Program-made: the position numbers and the translations under genes
Notes under the pieces: model-generated
The model's input: only the letters and a program-made list of their open reading frames with translations
Database searches by the model: none
What the model was told of the DNA's origin: nothing
Assembly: GCA_029721515.1 (NCBI GenBank)
Contig: CM056554.1
Location: forward strand, 25,235,488-25,299,487
Direction: 5' to 3'
Source of the DNA: Synanceia verrucosa
Taxonomy: Eukaryota; Chordata; Actinopteri; Perciformes; Synanceiidae
Length of the DNA: 64,000 bases
Shown here: in pieces, positions 48,414-60,639 of the stretch
How the letters are laid out: each line of letters begins with the position of its first letter
Position numbering within the stretch: position 1 is the stretch's first letter

Positions 48414-48726
48414 CTCATTGAGTGCCAGCCCTTTTTTAAAACAGAAAGTGCCTCGTGCCAGCTTTTTTGCCCATTTCATTTCCCTCGACAGAATTGTCCT
48501 GAACAATTCTGGGACAATGACAATTCTGTTGTGGGATTGGTTCAAAGGTAGTGACGTGTTTGGTGTACACCAAACACCAAACACGTTGTTTAATACACAT
48601 CAGAAACACAAGTTGTCGGTACTCTCTCTACACACGGCTCTGTCACAGGCTGTATGAGAGTGCGCTCTTGTGCCAGCTCTTGAAAAAAAACGTTGACGTG
48701 TATATATGTCAATGGCACTCAAAGAG
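48414..48726 (+). mobile_element. piggyBac-like MITE, copy D, intact ends
   Basis: TTAA stands on both sides (48410-48413 and 48727-48730), as for piggyBac elements. The ends are inverted copies: CTCATTGAGTGCCA and TGGCACTCAAAGAG. The 313-bp body has no coding part. A second inverted pair (GTTTGGTGTAC / ACACCAAACAC) adds an internal hairpin near 48560. Confidence 0.8.
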
Positions 48727-49362
48727 TTAAGCTTCTTAGCCTTTCCTTTATTTGAGCTTGTAACAGTGATTTCATGGCTTCAAAACCAAAAAGACACACC
48801 AAGATATGCAGCAAAGAACCACCGTTTTATGAAGAAAGCATTTTCAAGCGATAACACAGAAATAGTTTCAAATTGTTATAGGGTGATATGCCCACCTTGA
48901 TATTCAGTGCTTTGCCCCCACAAAAAGATGTCTGTATTATTTCCTTATCAATAACAGTTGCATGCCACTGCATTATAATGTGCAGTGTATTGTTTTATCG
49001 TGCCTATCATCAATGAACATATTAGCCTACTGACCATGTATTTAATATGTTGTACCTCCACCAATATAACCAAGGTGTCTCGAGGTGTACCATAACAGCA
49101 AATAACTTGAACTAGTGTTAGTCCATTTTTTGACATTAACTAGCTGGGCTAATGTTGTTTCTGACTGCCACTATTTGGGTTAAATAAGGTGTGTAAAAGG
49201 AATGCTGTTTTTCAGTTTGTTATTGTATGTTCATCTTAGTTTCAGGTTGTTCACAGGTGATGTAATGCTACTGAAGCAACCTTAAAGTTACCAATAAAGT
49301 TATAAATTTAGTGAAAAATAAACAATCCAAGATTTGTTTAAATGTAGCTTTCTGGATGACAA

Positions 49363-49719
49363 TCCATCCATCCATCTATTATCTACCGCTTATCCTCACA
49401 GGGTCGCGGGGGGGCTGGAGCCTATCCCAGCTGTCTTAGGGCGGAAGGCAGGGTACACCCTGGACAAGTCGCCACCTCATCGCACATAGAGACAGACAAC
49501 CATTCACACTCACATTCACACCTACGGTCAATTTAAATCAGCCCATACATGTTTTTGGATGGTGGGAGGAAGCCGGAGTACCCGGAGAGAACCCACGCAG
49601 ACACGGGGAGAACATGCAAACTCCACACAGAAAGGCCCCGGGCCCGGGATTCGAACCCGGTACCTTCTTGCTGCAACTGTGAGGTGACAGTGCTAACCAC
49701 TACACCACCGTGCCGCCCT
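49363..49719 (-). mobile_element. tRNA-derived SINE, copy F, with 10-bp target duplication
   Basis: Reverse-strand full-length copy with both pol III boxes and a (CATC)n tail. TGGATGACAA flanks it at 49353-49362 and 49720-49729. Confidence 0.88.
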
Positions 49720-49918
49720 TGGATGACAAACCACTCATGATAATTTAGCTAAACTGACTATTGAGAGGACAGAATATTTAGGTGGCCACCCTAAGTCAAT
49801 TTCATATCTGGGAATAAGTGAGAAGTCAAAAGACAAACGTAGATCAACTCATTCCAGTGTGTAGTAAAGGTTAAATGACCCCCCCAGCACCTGCTGTTCT
49901 GTTGATGTTTTACCTGTA

Positions 49919-49943
49919 GTGTGTGTGTGTGTGTGTGTGTGTG
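49919..49943. repeat. (GT)n microsatellite
   Basis: About 12 GT units. Confidence 0.95.
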
Positions 49944-50699
49944 AGTGTGAGCAGTTAGGAATTATTGCACAGTACATACGTCTGACATACAGCAGCACTA
50001 CCAGCAGTGTGAACATTGAGAGTATAGCATGAGTTGTGAAACAGTGGCTCTGGTTTTAACATTAGCTTAGCTGCAGGACCATGTCTCTGTTAGAGACCAG
50101 CTGTCAGGAACTGACCTGGATCAGAAAGGCTTTTTGGATGGTGATGATCATATAAACCTGTGAGCATCCTCCTCTGACCTTTCTGTCTGAGGAGGCTGGC
50201 AGTATAGTCAGGTCAACTTCCAGTGTTACTAGGTCCAATACTTTACTGACCAATAGTTTGTTGCTGTAACTACAGTATTAACATTTAAATACATTAAATT
50301 TAGGATATGAGTGACTTTACAACCCCTCCCTACCGGTGCTATCATTCCACTGTGTTTTAGTATTGAAAATCTCTTCATTTTATTTGTTGCCATGGTAAGT
50401 GCCACAGGAAAAGAAGGCATAGATTTGTGTAAGGGATCAACAAATACTCAGTTAAGGTTAAAGAACAACAACTACTCAGTTAAGGTTAGGGAACAACAAC
50501 TAGCAGTAATATACTGTTGGATTAGGAAGTGTTTACTTCAAATACATGATCATAGATTTTAGATTAATAACAATGACGTATTTTTAGAGAGAGAGTTTTC
50601 AATATTTCAGCAGAAAGACAAGCTTCAGAAAACAAATAAAAAAATCTAAGCAGTAAAGATGAAAAATAAAACCTGAGAAAAAACCCTACATTCTCCCTT

Positions 50700-51480
50700 C
50701 TAAGGAGATCATCATCTTTGATTGTGGCAAACAAACACATCACACAGCTGCTACATTAAAGCTGTCCCCATCAACTCTGGGTTTAATCTGCAAATCATTA
50801 TCTCTAGCATCTCAGCAGCACATCTGCTGGCTGCACTGTTCCAGCACTGTACCTGTTTTTCCTAATGCCGCCTGAAGCAAACGAAACAGCCAAGCGTTGC
50901 CAGGGCAACGATCTACAGCCTGTAATATAAAACACACAGCAGAGTGTCTGGACCTACTCAATACACGATGTCGCTGCAAGTGTCACATGCACTCATTTCT
51001 TGAAACACGGACAGACGGATGCTGTCCCAAATCCCAGAATGCACCGGCATCTGCGCTAATGCCAGTGTAAACCATGGGAAGCAGGGCTCCACGGCTCCTC
51101 AGCCATCACAGTGGAGTGAATGTGGAGCTGCAGTGAAAGTGAGGCCTGTGCGTGGGTGAGAGGCGCTGCTGATGCTACTACAGCTGGTCCTTTCCCCACA
51201 TTCTCTTTTTATAGCCAAACTGCTCATTTGTGTCTCTTTGACGTCACACACAGAGAGCGGAGAGAGACATGGAGCCCGAGAGATCAGTTCAGCCTCTTTC
51301 CCTCGGTGATTCATATATAATTAGTCAGAATAGCGGTGCAACTCTCCTGTTGTCTGTCTCTGTTATCGTCTGTCAGACTCTCACACTGGCCTCTATATTC
51401 TGAAGGTAGCATCTCGCTCCAGCTGGCACAATCACACTAAAAGGCGTATCTAATTAAAAATAATGAGCTGTGCTGGATAG
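50700..51480. promoter_or_regulatory. Candidate intronic regulatory element with RFX-like X-box and full CRE
   Basis: This stretch shows no similarity to the repeat families elsewhere in the window. It contains a near-perfect palindromic X-box, GTTGCCAGGGCAAC, at 50896-50909 (one base off the symmetrical RFX site with ATGG at the centre) and a full CRE, TGACGTCA, at 51239-51246. RFX and CREB-type factors act at neuronal promoters and enhancers. A role for these sites in dlgap1 expression is inference; no conservation data are available here. Confidence 0.3.
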
Positions 51481-52044
51481 TATATGTAGACCATAAGCTA
51501 CATATACATGCAGCTTAACATGCTGTTGTTATCAGTAAAGTGTCAGTTCAGCAGCCATGTTGAGACCCAACAGGCTCCAGACGAAAGAGAAGAGATGTGA
51601 GTTTGTTCTCTTACTCATCAAATACCAACACTTAGGTTTAGGCAAAAAAAAAAAAAAAACAGCTTGGTTATGTTTAGTGAAACTTTGCCAACAGCCTTTA
51701 CAAAACATATCTGATGCCCTGGGAATGAGATGGGACTGGAATTTCACTTGTGCCTACCAGCTCATTCTTGCATTGCTTCCACATTCTGGAAATCATCAAA
51801 ACATTCAGGCATGACATTGTAAACCTTTCACAAGAAAACACTAATCAAAGCTTTCTGTCCTCCCAACACAACAAATTAAAAATAGTGGCGTCCTCTCCTC
51901 CTCTCTCACATTTCCACCATTGTCTTCTGGTAACAAGTCACATGACAATAACAAACAGAAAGCAAAAGATATGACACTGTTCTCTGTAGCCTTCTTTCCA
52001 TAATGTTGTCAGACACCTCCAATAACAATCTGAGTTTGTAAGTC

Positions 52045-52078
52045 AGTTAAATTTTTTAATCATGTTAATCGTGCATGA

Positions 52079-52112
<34 letters not shown>

Positions 52113-52392
52113 GTTAACTCCAGCTCTTGTTAAATGGTGTCAATTGACTGTAGACCAGTCAACATCATGAAGACATCATGAAGCGACCAACTCCGACTGG
52201 CTGGTTGTCACCTGACATCATTGATAACACAGTCATTGATAATATGATTTGAAGAACTGATAGGAGATGATCAATAAGAGAGTTTGAAGAAAGTTTGAAA
52301 CATACAATAGGGAAAAAAATGTGATTAATCATTGTGATTAAATATTGCGATTTATAACAATTTAAAAGAAATGAATTGTTTCACAGCCCTAG
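52045..52392 (-). repeat. hAT-like dispersed repeat, copy 5
   Basis: Reverse-strand copy with CAACATCATGAAGAC, GTTGTCACCTGACATCATTG, AGTTTGAAACATACAATAGG and an end CACAGCCCTAG. A (AC)n tract at 52081-52109 interrupts it. Confidence 0.55.
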
Positions 52393-52399
52393 TTATGAT

Positions 52400-54300
52400 A
52401 AAAAAAATGTTGTAGCTGATTCAATAAGTATTGATCCTTTAATTGTGAGTTTTGAATGTTTTGAATGTGCAATAAAACGTGCAATAAAACATGTGATTAA
52501 TCCACATTAATGAGCTCCTACACACAATAAAATGGGAAATTAGGTACATGAGGAAAAACACTGACGATACCCCTTATACTCTTTGCATGTGTCATGGAGC
52601 CTCTAATTCTAACTAATTCTATTAAGACATTAAAATGGCTGTGTATCAGTGTTTCAGGTGTGCTGGTCCCAGACCTGTGGTGTTGTGTCTGCTGGCTCTC
52701 TGTCATGGTTTATTGACACAGCTAAATGGAGCGGAGCCTCATTATTGTCATTAGTTCCACCTGTGCTTCCCTCCTATGAGTCAACTCGTCCTCTGTGAGA
52801 GAGTGCTATGGCAGTGCAGGTCTGCATAAAATAAGCTGTAACCTGCAGCTTTATTAGCCAGCTCGCTGCTATTTTAACACCATTATTACCCACAGTGAAA
52901 GTAAATAAAGAATCTCTTAATAAATCATTCTCAATATGCTGATGTTCTCTATTTGACACATATGGTACTGTCGCATTTGTATTGTTTTTTTTTGTTTTTG
53001 TTTTTCACAACAGGTCATTTCATTGGTCTCCTTGTCAAACTCAGAAAACACTTATTATAATCAGAAAGCAGTTATTAACCAATTGCACCATTTAGCCACC
53101 CTCAAACTGCAGCCCTCTGCTGATTCTGGCTTTTTTCTCATTTATGTTTTCTCCTTCAGACAGGACGACGTGAGAAATGTTGACTCAGTCTACACACAGT
53201 GAGATACCTCAGCTTAGGCAGTATTATCACTGCGAGGAAACAGAAAGTAGTTTTGCCGCTCTTGAATTTCTTTATGTTTCAGTGGAGTGAGTAGCACAAC
53301 CTAAATTCCATTCATAATAATCATCGTTAATTAAATAATGGCATTTTTATTTTTAAAAAAAAAATAAAAGGTAAATTGACCGTTAATTAAACTTTAATAA
53401 GTAATTATTTCCCTGTCAACAAACAATAAAATTATAATGAATAACATTTACAATGCTGTAATTTATGAAATTGAAATTAGCTCAACTAATATGAAATAAT
53501 TACTCTAAATAATTCAAATTAAATAATAACACCTAATAAGGCATGTTAGCAGATACATTAGTAACTAATTTATTAACAGTATATTGTTGCATCCATTATG
53601 TGGTTTATATACTTTATTATGCAGTATTTTTTTGAAACCAATTATTAATTATTATGATGTCTTTATTATTCATTTAACAAGGTATTACTATCATCAGTTA
53701 TACTTATAATAAGTAACATTATAAAAGACATCCAAATAATTGTTTATTGACGGATTACAAACCAATTATTAACCAACAGCAACATGTTACTAATATTTGG
53801 TCAATCTATATGTGCACTGTTAAAAGATTAAGGGTCGAAAGAAAATTGGGACGTTTTTGGTGAACAGATGTGTTGAGACACCTTGCTTACCTACAGCATT
53901 GGCTGTAGGTAAGCTGCCTGCCAGCTGCCTGCCTGTTTTTCTCTTTTTTCTTTATATTCTCTATTCTGTTTGCTGTGTCTGATGTATGTTTGTATTTCAT
54001 GTTTGTAAAATTGACAATATAATAAAAACTTTAAATTACCAAAAAAAAAAAAAAGATTAAGGGTAATCTTCAACAAATACTTAATGTAGTATTTAAAATG
54101 TTATATGTTCAACAATTGTTAAAATGACATGAATATTACAAATAATTAGTAAACATTGTTAATTATCATTACACGTATTTATGTCTTCATCTTTGAAACA
54201 GATGGTCCAAAATCATGAAAAGACTTTTTTTTTTAGGAAATGGGGTAGTGGTACACCAGCATAAAACAACAAACACACATAAACGGTTCTAACAAAAATA
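52400..54300. other. Stretch without identified gene in intron 1
   Basis: AT-rich sequence. TTGACAATATAATAAAAAC and an A tract near 54012-54054 resemble the tail of a retroposed sequence, but no target duplication is clear. Confidence 0.45.
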
Positions 54301-54309
54301 TATAAATAA

Positions 54310-54341
54310 CATATATATATATCTATATCTATATCTATCTA

Positions 54342-54380
<39 letters not shown>
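54310..54380. repeat. (TA)n/(ATCT)n microsatellite
   Basis: Alternating ATAT and ATCT units. Confidence 0.95.
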
Positions 54381-54387
<7 letters not shown>

Positions 54388-55416
54388 TTTATTGATTTCC
54401 ATTGGTGGAATTTACTTGTTACAGGAGCATGAACAAGTTATAAGTAAGAAATACAATAAAAAGATAATAGAAGTAGAATAACAGAAGTAACAATAGTTAC
54501 AAATGTTTATGGTATACACTAAAAAAGAAAATATATATTTTAATGGCAAGTGAAATACAATAACTATGAATATGACTTTTATAATAATGTAAAATAAAAA
54601 AGTGAAAAGTTTGCTGAGCAAAATAAATATAGTGAAAATTAGCTGTTTTTGTGTCATTAGTTCAGTCTTGATTGCAGACCAACCAACAAACTGTGAGACT
54701 GATCAGGAAAGGGCTTTAAAGTGACAGGCACTAAAACAGAGGGTGAAAACAGGAGTATGTAGAAAGACAGCGTGAGAGAAGGAGTGTTTATTTTGAACAT
54801 TAAAGTATGTAAATATGTTCGAGTCATTTGAGTCATTTCTGAAAAACCTGAATGTGAAAAAAATCAACAAGCCTCTTTAAACAATTACTTTATTTGAATG
54901 TTACATAGGTTTGTTCATCCATTCACTTATCTCTGTATGGTTATTGTCAGTTGATCTGACCGCATTAACAAGTCTGTCTCAATTAACAAGCAGACCCTCA
55001 GGTGCAGACACTTCCTGTAGAAGTACACTGAGCCGTACACATGAACGCTTGTGCGCTCATTAGATATGAACAGAAATAATGTTATGTTGCTCCTGGAAAG
55101 CAGATGTATGACTTTGCCAGAGAGAAATTTCAGACTGACTCCAGCTCATGCACACACTGTTCAGTGCTAATTAGCCAGCAGTGTGGGAGCTGTGTGTGGA
55201 TGTGTGTGTCAAAGGATTAAGGGAAACACCAGCCATCAGTTTAGTCCAGTCTCTATCTGTGTGCTGTTCATTGTTGTGCAGCATGCTAGCTCTGTCTCTA
55301 TAGGTGTTATGTACCATCAGGACAGTTTAGTTAGCCAGTTTGCTGGCTGGGACTCAGACAGCAGTGGAGCTGCTTGTCCTGACGGTGCTGCCCTGTCCTC
55401 CTCACCTGGTCCTCAG

Positions 55417-55631
55417 GTACCTCAGGATGAATGGAGCGGCTTCTCTCCACTGGGGAAGGAGGACGACATCCCCTGTCGGAGGATGAGGAGCGGCAGCTAT
55501 GTCAAAGCCATGGCCGAGGATGACAGCGGGGACTCTGATGGGAGTCCCAAACCCTCCCCCAAGGTCCAGGCCCGGCGGGCCAGCTACCTGAAGGCCACAC
55601 AGCCGTCGCTGACTGAGATGACCACTCTACA
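55417..55631 (+). CDS. dlgap1: dlgap1 coding exon 2 (first two GK-binding repeats)
   Basis: This exon encodes residues 471-541 plus two bases of codon 542. It starts VPQDEWSGFSPLGK, continues with DDIPCRRMRSGSYVKAM and a DSGDSDGSPKPSPK acidic/Ser-Pro stretch, and ends ARRASYLKATQPSLTEMTTL. The cores RMRSGSYVKAM (about 493-502) and ARRASYLKAT (522-531) are two of the roughly 14-residue GKAP repeats; their Ser-Tyr cores bind the guanylate-kinase domain of PSD-95 proteins, with phosphorylation control known in the family. The acceptor is CCTCAG at 55416, preceded by a pyrimidine-rich tract. The donor is GTAAGC at 55632, which splits a CAG codon (phase 2). The match to the mammalian paralog sequence is strongest for DLGAP1, because DLGAP2 and DLGAP3 diverge after SPKTSPK. 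Confidence 0.95.
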
Positions 55632-56014
55632 GTAAGCTTTCATTCACTCTCTGACATTAGTCCTGATCCTGAATCTCCTTTCTTTGTTCTATTCATTCTC
55701 AGTGATACACATGGGCAGGTCTGTTATTTTATGCTTCACTCATCACGGACTATACTTTAAAAGGACAAAGCTGTTAGTAATTTTTTCCCTCCATGCATTT
55801 GTGTTCATGTCATCTCCGCAGGGATCATTTTGGTTCTAATATGTTTCAGGCAGACTTTCTTAAAAGGCACAGAGTGAACTGAGGTCCCTCAGTTGACATC
55901 ACAGCCTGCTAGCATGTCAATGTTCTGCAGACTTCAAGGTGACAAACAAGCAGTGAAGGAACACAAGTACTCTATGTACCAAATAATGTTCTTCATATCC
56001 TGCTTCGACAGCGA

Positions 56015-56260
56015 TTTCACATCAAATCAAAAGCGTTTATTGTCATTATATGATGAGTGCATACACAAATTTAGGAGTGCTGCTGCACTTAGTGCTTTGT
56101 CAAATGTAAAAGAGATTAAAAAATAAAATAGATATGACAAGTTTTATAAGAAAATAAGCTAAAATTTGCAATAGTAAGGCACAGTTATCGCTACAAAAAC
56201 ATTATTGCAGAAATGAAATTATTGCACTTTTTTTTGTTACCCGTTATTGCACAGCAAGAT
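56015..56260. repeat. AT-rich dispersed repeat fragment
   Basis: AAGCGTTTATTGTCATTAT and TTATTGCAC words resemble common fish repeat segments; boundaries are uncertain. Confidence 0.4.
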
Positions 56261-57124
56261 AATATATATTTATGAAATATAATATATAACATATATGACA
56301 ATATAATATACTGTATATATATAAAATCATATATAATATAGATTTGATATATACTTAGTGTATTATATCACAGATGCATATGAGATGTGCTAGCCTTACA
56401 AAAATCTATAAATAACAAGGAAAAAATTGAAAGAAAAAGCATCAAACTAGAAAGTTAAGAGCCATCTTATCAAATCATGATCACTTGTTTCGTTCAGTCA
56501 CTTTGTAGAGCACAGTAGAGAATTCTCCAGAAGAAAGTGGCTAAATGTGGAGGGTTTGCAATGATCATGTTATACTGATTGTAAGATCTGAGCCTTGGTT
56601 TTAGAAACAGTATTTGGTGCAAGGAGTCTGCAAACAGAGGCGACTCATGAAATTACTATCCAAACTCATGAAGCATGTGACAGACCTACCTGTTCACCAG
56701 AGGACAGCGGGTCAGTAACTTCAAATATGTTTGAATAAAACATGTACAGAAGTCACAAATCTTGTGTTATTTTGATGAACAATGCATTTAGCAATCATGT
56801 TCCTATCAGCCTTAATGAATCTGTTTTTATTTGGGCAGTTCAAAAAATACAATGTTCATGTACATTTAAAGAACTGATATTTTGCTAGGAATATATTTGC
56901 TTTTTAAATAGTTGCTGTTTTAGAGCTAACAGTTAAAATATGGATATAGGCAGGTTATGAGCGATAAATAATAAATTCTCCAAAAACAGCCTGCGGACGG
57001 TAATAAAGGAGTGTGTATTCAAGTATGGGACATTGAGAATTCAATATTAGTTGTATGAGCAACTAAATTTCTTGTTGTTGTCAAACACCTTATTTCCTTT
57101 TCCTTTTAAAACTGTGAGTAATTC

Positions 57125-57665
57125 TAATAGTAATCATGATTAATCACATTTGTTTCATATTGTCCATTTAAAACTCTATTATTGATCATCTCCATCAGTT
57201 CTTCAGCGCGTATCATCAAAGAGTGTCTGATCAATGATGTCAGGTGAAAACCAGCCAATCAGAGTTGGTCTCTTAGACCAGAGTCTTCATGATGTTGACT
57301 GGTCTGCAGTCAGCTGACACTATTTAACAAGAGCTGCAGTTCTTCATTTCATCCTCAGGTCTGTGTGATCACTGATAAACAGTAGCTTTAGCCTGTTAGC
57401 TGTTAGCATTCGTCTGATTAGCTGAACATTAGCTTAGCTCGTAGCAGCTAGCTCAAATTGGAAGTACATCCCTGATATCTTTTTGTTTTTACATAAAAGG
57501 TGCATATCAAGGTTTGATTTGATCCACTGACCCATCTGGGAGTTTTTCAAAGTAAAACCATTCAGAAGATTATTGCTGTCGTTTTTCTCCATGGCTGCAG
57601 CAGGAAGCAGGAAGTTGCTAGTAAGGGTCATCGAAACCACAAAATAAAAGCACGTTTCATGCTTT
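57125..57665 (+). repeat. hAT-like dispersed repeat, copy 6
   Basis: This is a near-complete copy with the same block order as at 25598: GATTAATCACATTTGTTTC, CAATCAGAGTTGGTCTCTTA, GACCAGAGTCTTCATGATG, GCTTAGCTCGTAGCAGCTAG and CCACAAAATAAAAGCAC. It lies in intron 2 of dlgap1. Confidence 0.6.
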
Positions 57666-57718
57666 GACTTTCATCTAATCATTATAATATCCATGGTTGA
57701 CAAATGATCATGACCTTA

Positions 57719-57955
57719 AAGGGGAAGTTCTGTTTTTTATAAACTGGACCTTATTTCTGGGATAAAATACTGCCATTTACTCACCCATTTTCTCTTTGGA
57801 GTCTTTTGGAGTATTTCCGACAATATTTGGATTTGATGATATCCATTTAACAGGAGTGAAGCGGGCAGAGAAATGCAGCCACTAAATGACACAAACTTGA
57901 CCATTTCTTAAATAACAGATGTTTAATAAGATGGGCTACACTATTACTATTCTCT
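57719..57955 (+). repeat. Left arm of a large inverted repeat
   Basis: AAGGGGAAGTTCTG, CTGGACCTTATTTCTGGGAT, AATACTGCCATTTACTCACC and AATGACACAAACTTGACCAT recur in reverse order and strand at 60640-60843. The arms are about 2.7 kb apart. Confidence 0.75.
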
Positions 57956-57984
57956 ACTAAATAGCAATAGCTCTACATAAACTA

Positions 57985-59490
57985 GGTTTATGGAGAGCTG
58001 AGGAGGCTACGCCCCAGCAAAGCTGCAGGTCCAGATGGAGTATCACCAAGACTGCTGAGGGCCTGCATGCAAGAGCTGGGACACCCCCTTCAGCACCTAT
58101 TCAACCTGAGCCTGGAACAGGGGAGGATTCTCCAGCTTTGGAAGACATCCTGCATCGTCCCAGTCCCAAAGAAACCACATCCTGCTGAGCTGAACGACTT
58201 CAGGCCGGTCGCCCTGACATCACATGTGATGCAGACCATGGAACGGCTGCTGCCACGCACTAGACCCTCTGCAGTTTGCCTACGAGGAGAAGGTAGGAGT
58301 GGATGATGCCATCACCTTCCTATTCCACCGATCTCTCTCTCACCTGGACAGAGGCAGTGGTGCTGTGAGGATTACATTCTTGGACTTCTCCAGCACCTTT
58401 AACACCATCCAGCCTCTGCTCCTCAGGAACAAACTGACAGAGATGGGAGTGGAATCACACCTGGTGACGTGGATAACTAACTATCTGACCAGCAGACCTC
58501 AGTATGTGCGACCAGGTCTGACACTGTGGTCAGCAGCACAGGAGCACCGCAGGGAACTGCCCTCTCTCCGGTCCTGTTCACCCTGTACACATCCGACTTC
58601 CAGTACAACACGGAGCTCTGCCATGTACAGAAGTTTGCGGATGACACAGCCATCGTGGATTTCAGGAGACCCAGGCCTCAGCCAGTGCCAGTTTTTATCA
58701 AAGGGGACTGTGTGGAGGTGGTACCCACCTATAAATACCTGGGAGTACTGCTGGATGATAAACTGGACTGGACTGCTAACACAGATGCTCTGTGCAGGAA
58801 AGGACAGAGCTGTCTATACTTCCTCAGAAGGCTGGCGTCCTGCAACAAGCTGCTACAGATCTTCAACCAGTCTGTGGTAGCGAGTGCCCTCCTGTACGCA
58901 GTTGTGTGCTGGGGGGGGCAGCCTGAAGAAGAAGGACGCTGCACGCCTGGACAAACTGGTGAGGAAGGCAGGCTCTGTCTTTGGCACAGAGCTGGACAGT
59001 CTAACATCTGTGGCAGAGCAACGGACACTGAACAGGCTTCTGTCCATCATCGACAATCCTCACCATCCACTGCACAGCACCATCTCCAGACAGAGGAGCA
59101 GCTTCAGTGACAGACTGCTGTCACTGTCCTGCTCCACAGACAGACTCAGAAGATCGTTCCTCCCCCACGCCATACGGCTTTTCAACACTTCTCTGGGGGA
59201 GCGACAACATAAAAACTGAGCCCTGGACTCACCACACACCTGGACACACACACACTTTCTCACTCACATCTACATGCTGGACTCCACAAATGTGTAAAAA
59301 ATAAATAAATAAATAAATAAATCTGTATGCTACACTTACTGCACTGTATAGGTCAGACTTTTATATTTCTATTTTTATCTATCATAGTTTATCACTTGCA
59401 CCAGGCACTATTTCATATTCTATCATAATTTGCACCTTGTATTTCTCTCTCAGACTTTATCACAATCTGCATGTTGCAGTCCTCTTATGT
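57985..59490 (+). mobile_element. 5'-truncated L2-type LINE in intron 2
   Basis: It carries the 3' part of a reverse transcriptase and a 3' tail ending near TGCAGTCCTCTTATGTA, the same tail as at 8588-8898. A (AAAT)n tract is at 59293-59323. The 5' two-thirds of the element are missing, as usual for LINE copies. Confidence 0.78.
57994..59219 (+). pseudogene. L2-type LINE reverse transcriptase pseudogene
   Basis: It reads ELRRLRPSKAAGPDGVSPRL, KKPHPAELNDFRPVALTS, RITFLDFSSTFNTIQPLL, GAPQGTALSPVLFTLY, FADDTAIV and then YKYLGVLLDDKLDW, followed by the C-terminal LDKLVRKAGSVFGTELDSL and RLRRSFLPHAIRLFN. The catalytic pair is in FADDTA. The frame changes at least three times (near 58295, 58525 and 58885). 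About 40 residues appear to be missing between FADDTAIV and the YKYLGV block. It copied LINE RNA into genomic DNA; this copy is dead. Confidence 0.85.
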
Positions 59491-60400
59491 AGGGCTGGGC
59501 GATATGGCCTAAAATTTATATTGCGGTATTATTTCAACCATAGACGTTAGACGGTATACTGTATATCACGGTATACTTTGGTATGTAAATTACCAGGGCT
59601 GACCCAAAAAAATTGATGCTTCCAATTAAAAAAAAAAAGTCAAAGCTTCTGCCTTTTTTTCTCTATGGTTTTCACTCGCCACAGACAAGAGCAAACATGT
59701 CCAAGAAGTCATCAGATGTGTGGCTGCACTTTAAATATGCCCGATAGCCTATTGTGTAATTGAAAAAATAAAATAAAAAAAAATAAAAAATCCGACAAGG
59801 AAATGGAAAGCCTGACGTGCAACGGTGCACGCAACGGTGCGCCCCCCACCACACACACACCCCGCTGCCGGAAAATGTTGGTACTGTTTTACATAAAACT
59901 ATGCATTTTAATGATATTTTTGATGATCCCTGATCACCCTGAATTTAGAGACATCCTGCCGTCCCCTCCTCCACTCCTTAAGTTGCTGTCTGATGGAGCA
60001 GCTGGACTGAACCATTTTAGGTAAATAGAGAGGGAGGGCATTAAGAAATGTTTCCACAACAATCCCGGACAGCGTCGCGACCGCAATCATTTGAACTTGT
60101 TAAACAAATGGCTATATTCAACACAAACAATGCAGCAACACACAGAGTAGAACATATGACAAACTTTGTTGACGGTCACAGTTACACATCTTGCAAATAA
60201 CTTTTTTTTCTGCTCCACATCCGGCTTTTTAACCAACCCCATCCAAATCACGGACGTCCTTCTCCGCTGTCTCTGTGCTTGCAGCCATTCTCACTCTGAG
60301 GCAGGTGTGATGACGTCATCGACGGTAGGACAGTACTACGCAAATCTCTACTGTGTTTCCATCTTTGAAGCTGCTGGAACCATGAATTTCTTTGTGAGAT
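59487..60400 (+). repeat. hAT-like MITE and LINE-tail sequence between the inverted arms
   Basis: It starts TAGGGCTGGGCGATATGGCC and TATATCACGGTATAC, a well-known end of hAT-type fish repeats. It ends with TTTCTTTGTGAGATGAATAA and a (CTAT)n tract at 60408-60438, a LINE-like tail. A full CRE, TGACGTCA, at 60311-60318 is inside this repeat. No gene is supported. Confidence 0.5.
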
Positions 60401-60407
60401 GAATAAA

Positions 60408-60438
60408 GTATCTATCTATCTATCTATCTATCTATCTA
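60408..60438. repeat. (ATCT)n microsatellite
   Basis: About seven to eight ATCT units. Confidence 0.9.
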
Positions 60439-60639
60439 GCTTTCTATCTCATTTCACAGTTCCTGAACTAAACCAAAACATGTATACGTATGTGACAACA
60501 TCACAAATAAGTATTTTAGTTCAGGCACTGTGAAGGACACATAGGTGGGCACTAGGGGTCCTTAGTAAACAATGATACACAGGAAGTAGAGTCTGTTTAC
60601 AGATTGAATTTTCTCAAGTTACGAACAACTCCGGACTCA

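Larger units (their letters stand above)
45236..55416 (+). other. dlgap1: dlgap1 intron between coding exons 1 and 2
   Basis: The intron runs from donor GTAACT at 45236 to an acceptor CCTCAG ending at 55416. It holds two SINE copies (46042-46340 and 49363-49719), a piggyBac-like MITE (48414-48726), an old repeat at 46728-46990, another at 52045-52392, simple repeats, and a less repetitive, GC-richer stretch at about 50700-51480 with an RFX-like and a CRE site. The remainder, including most of 52400-55150, is AT-rich with no gene I can support. Confidence 0.85.

Noticed and set aside
54012..54054. Possible processed pseudogene tail (AATAAA then A run)
   Set aside because: No target duplication and no recognisable coding sequence upstream.
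55183..55416. Open frame ahead of dlgap1 exon 2
   Set aside because: No family similarity, and a clear acceptor ends at 55416.
60311..60318. Full CRE TGACGTCA in intron 2
   Set aside because: It lies inside hAT/LINE-like repeat sequence, so a role in dlgap1 control is less likely than for the site at 51239.
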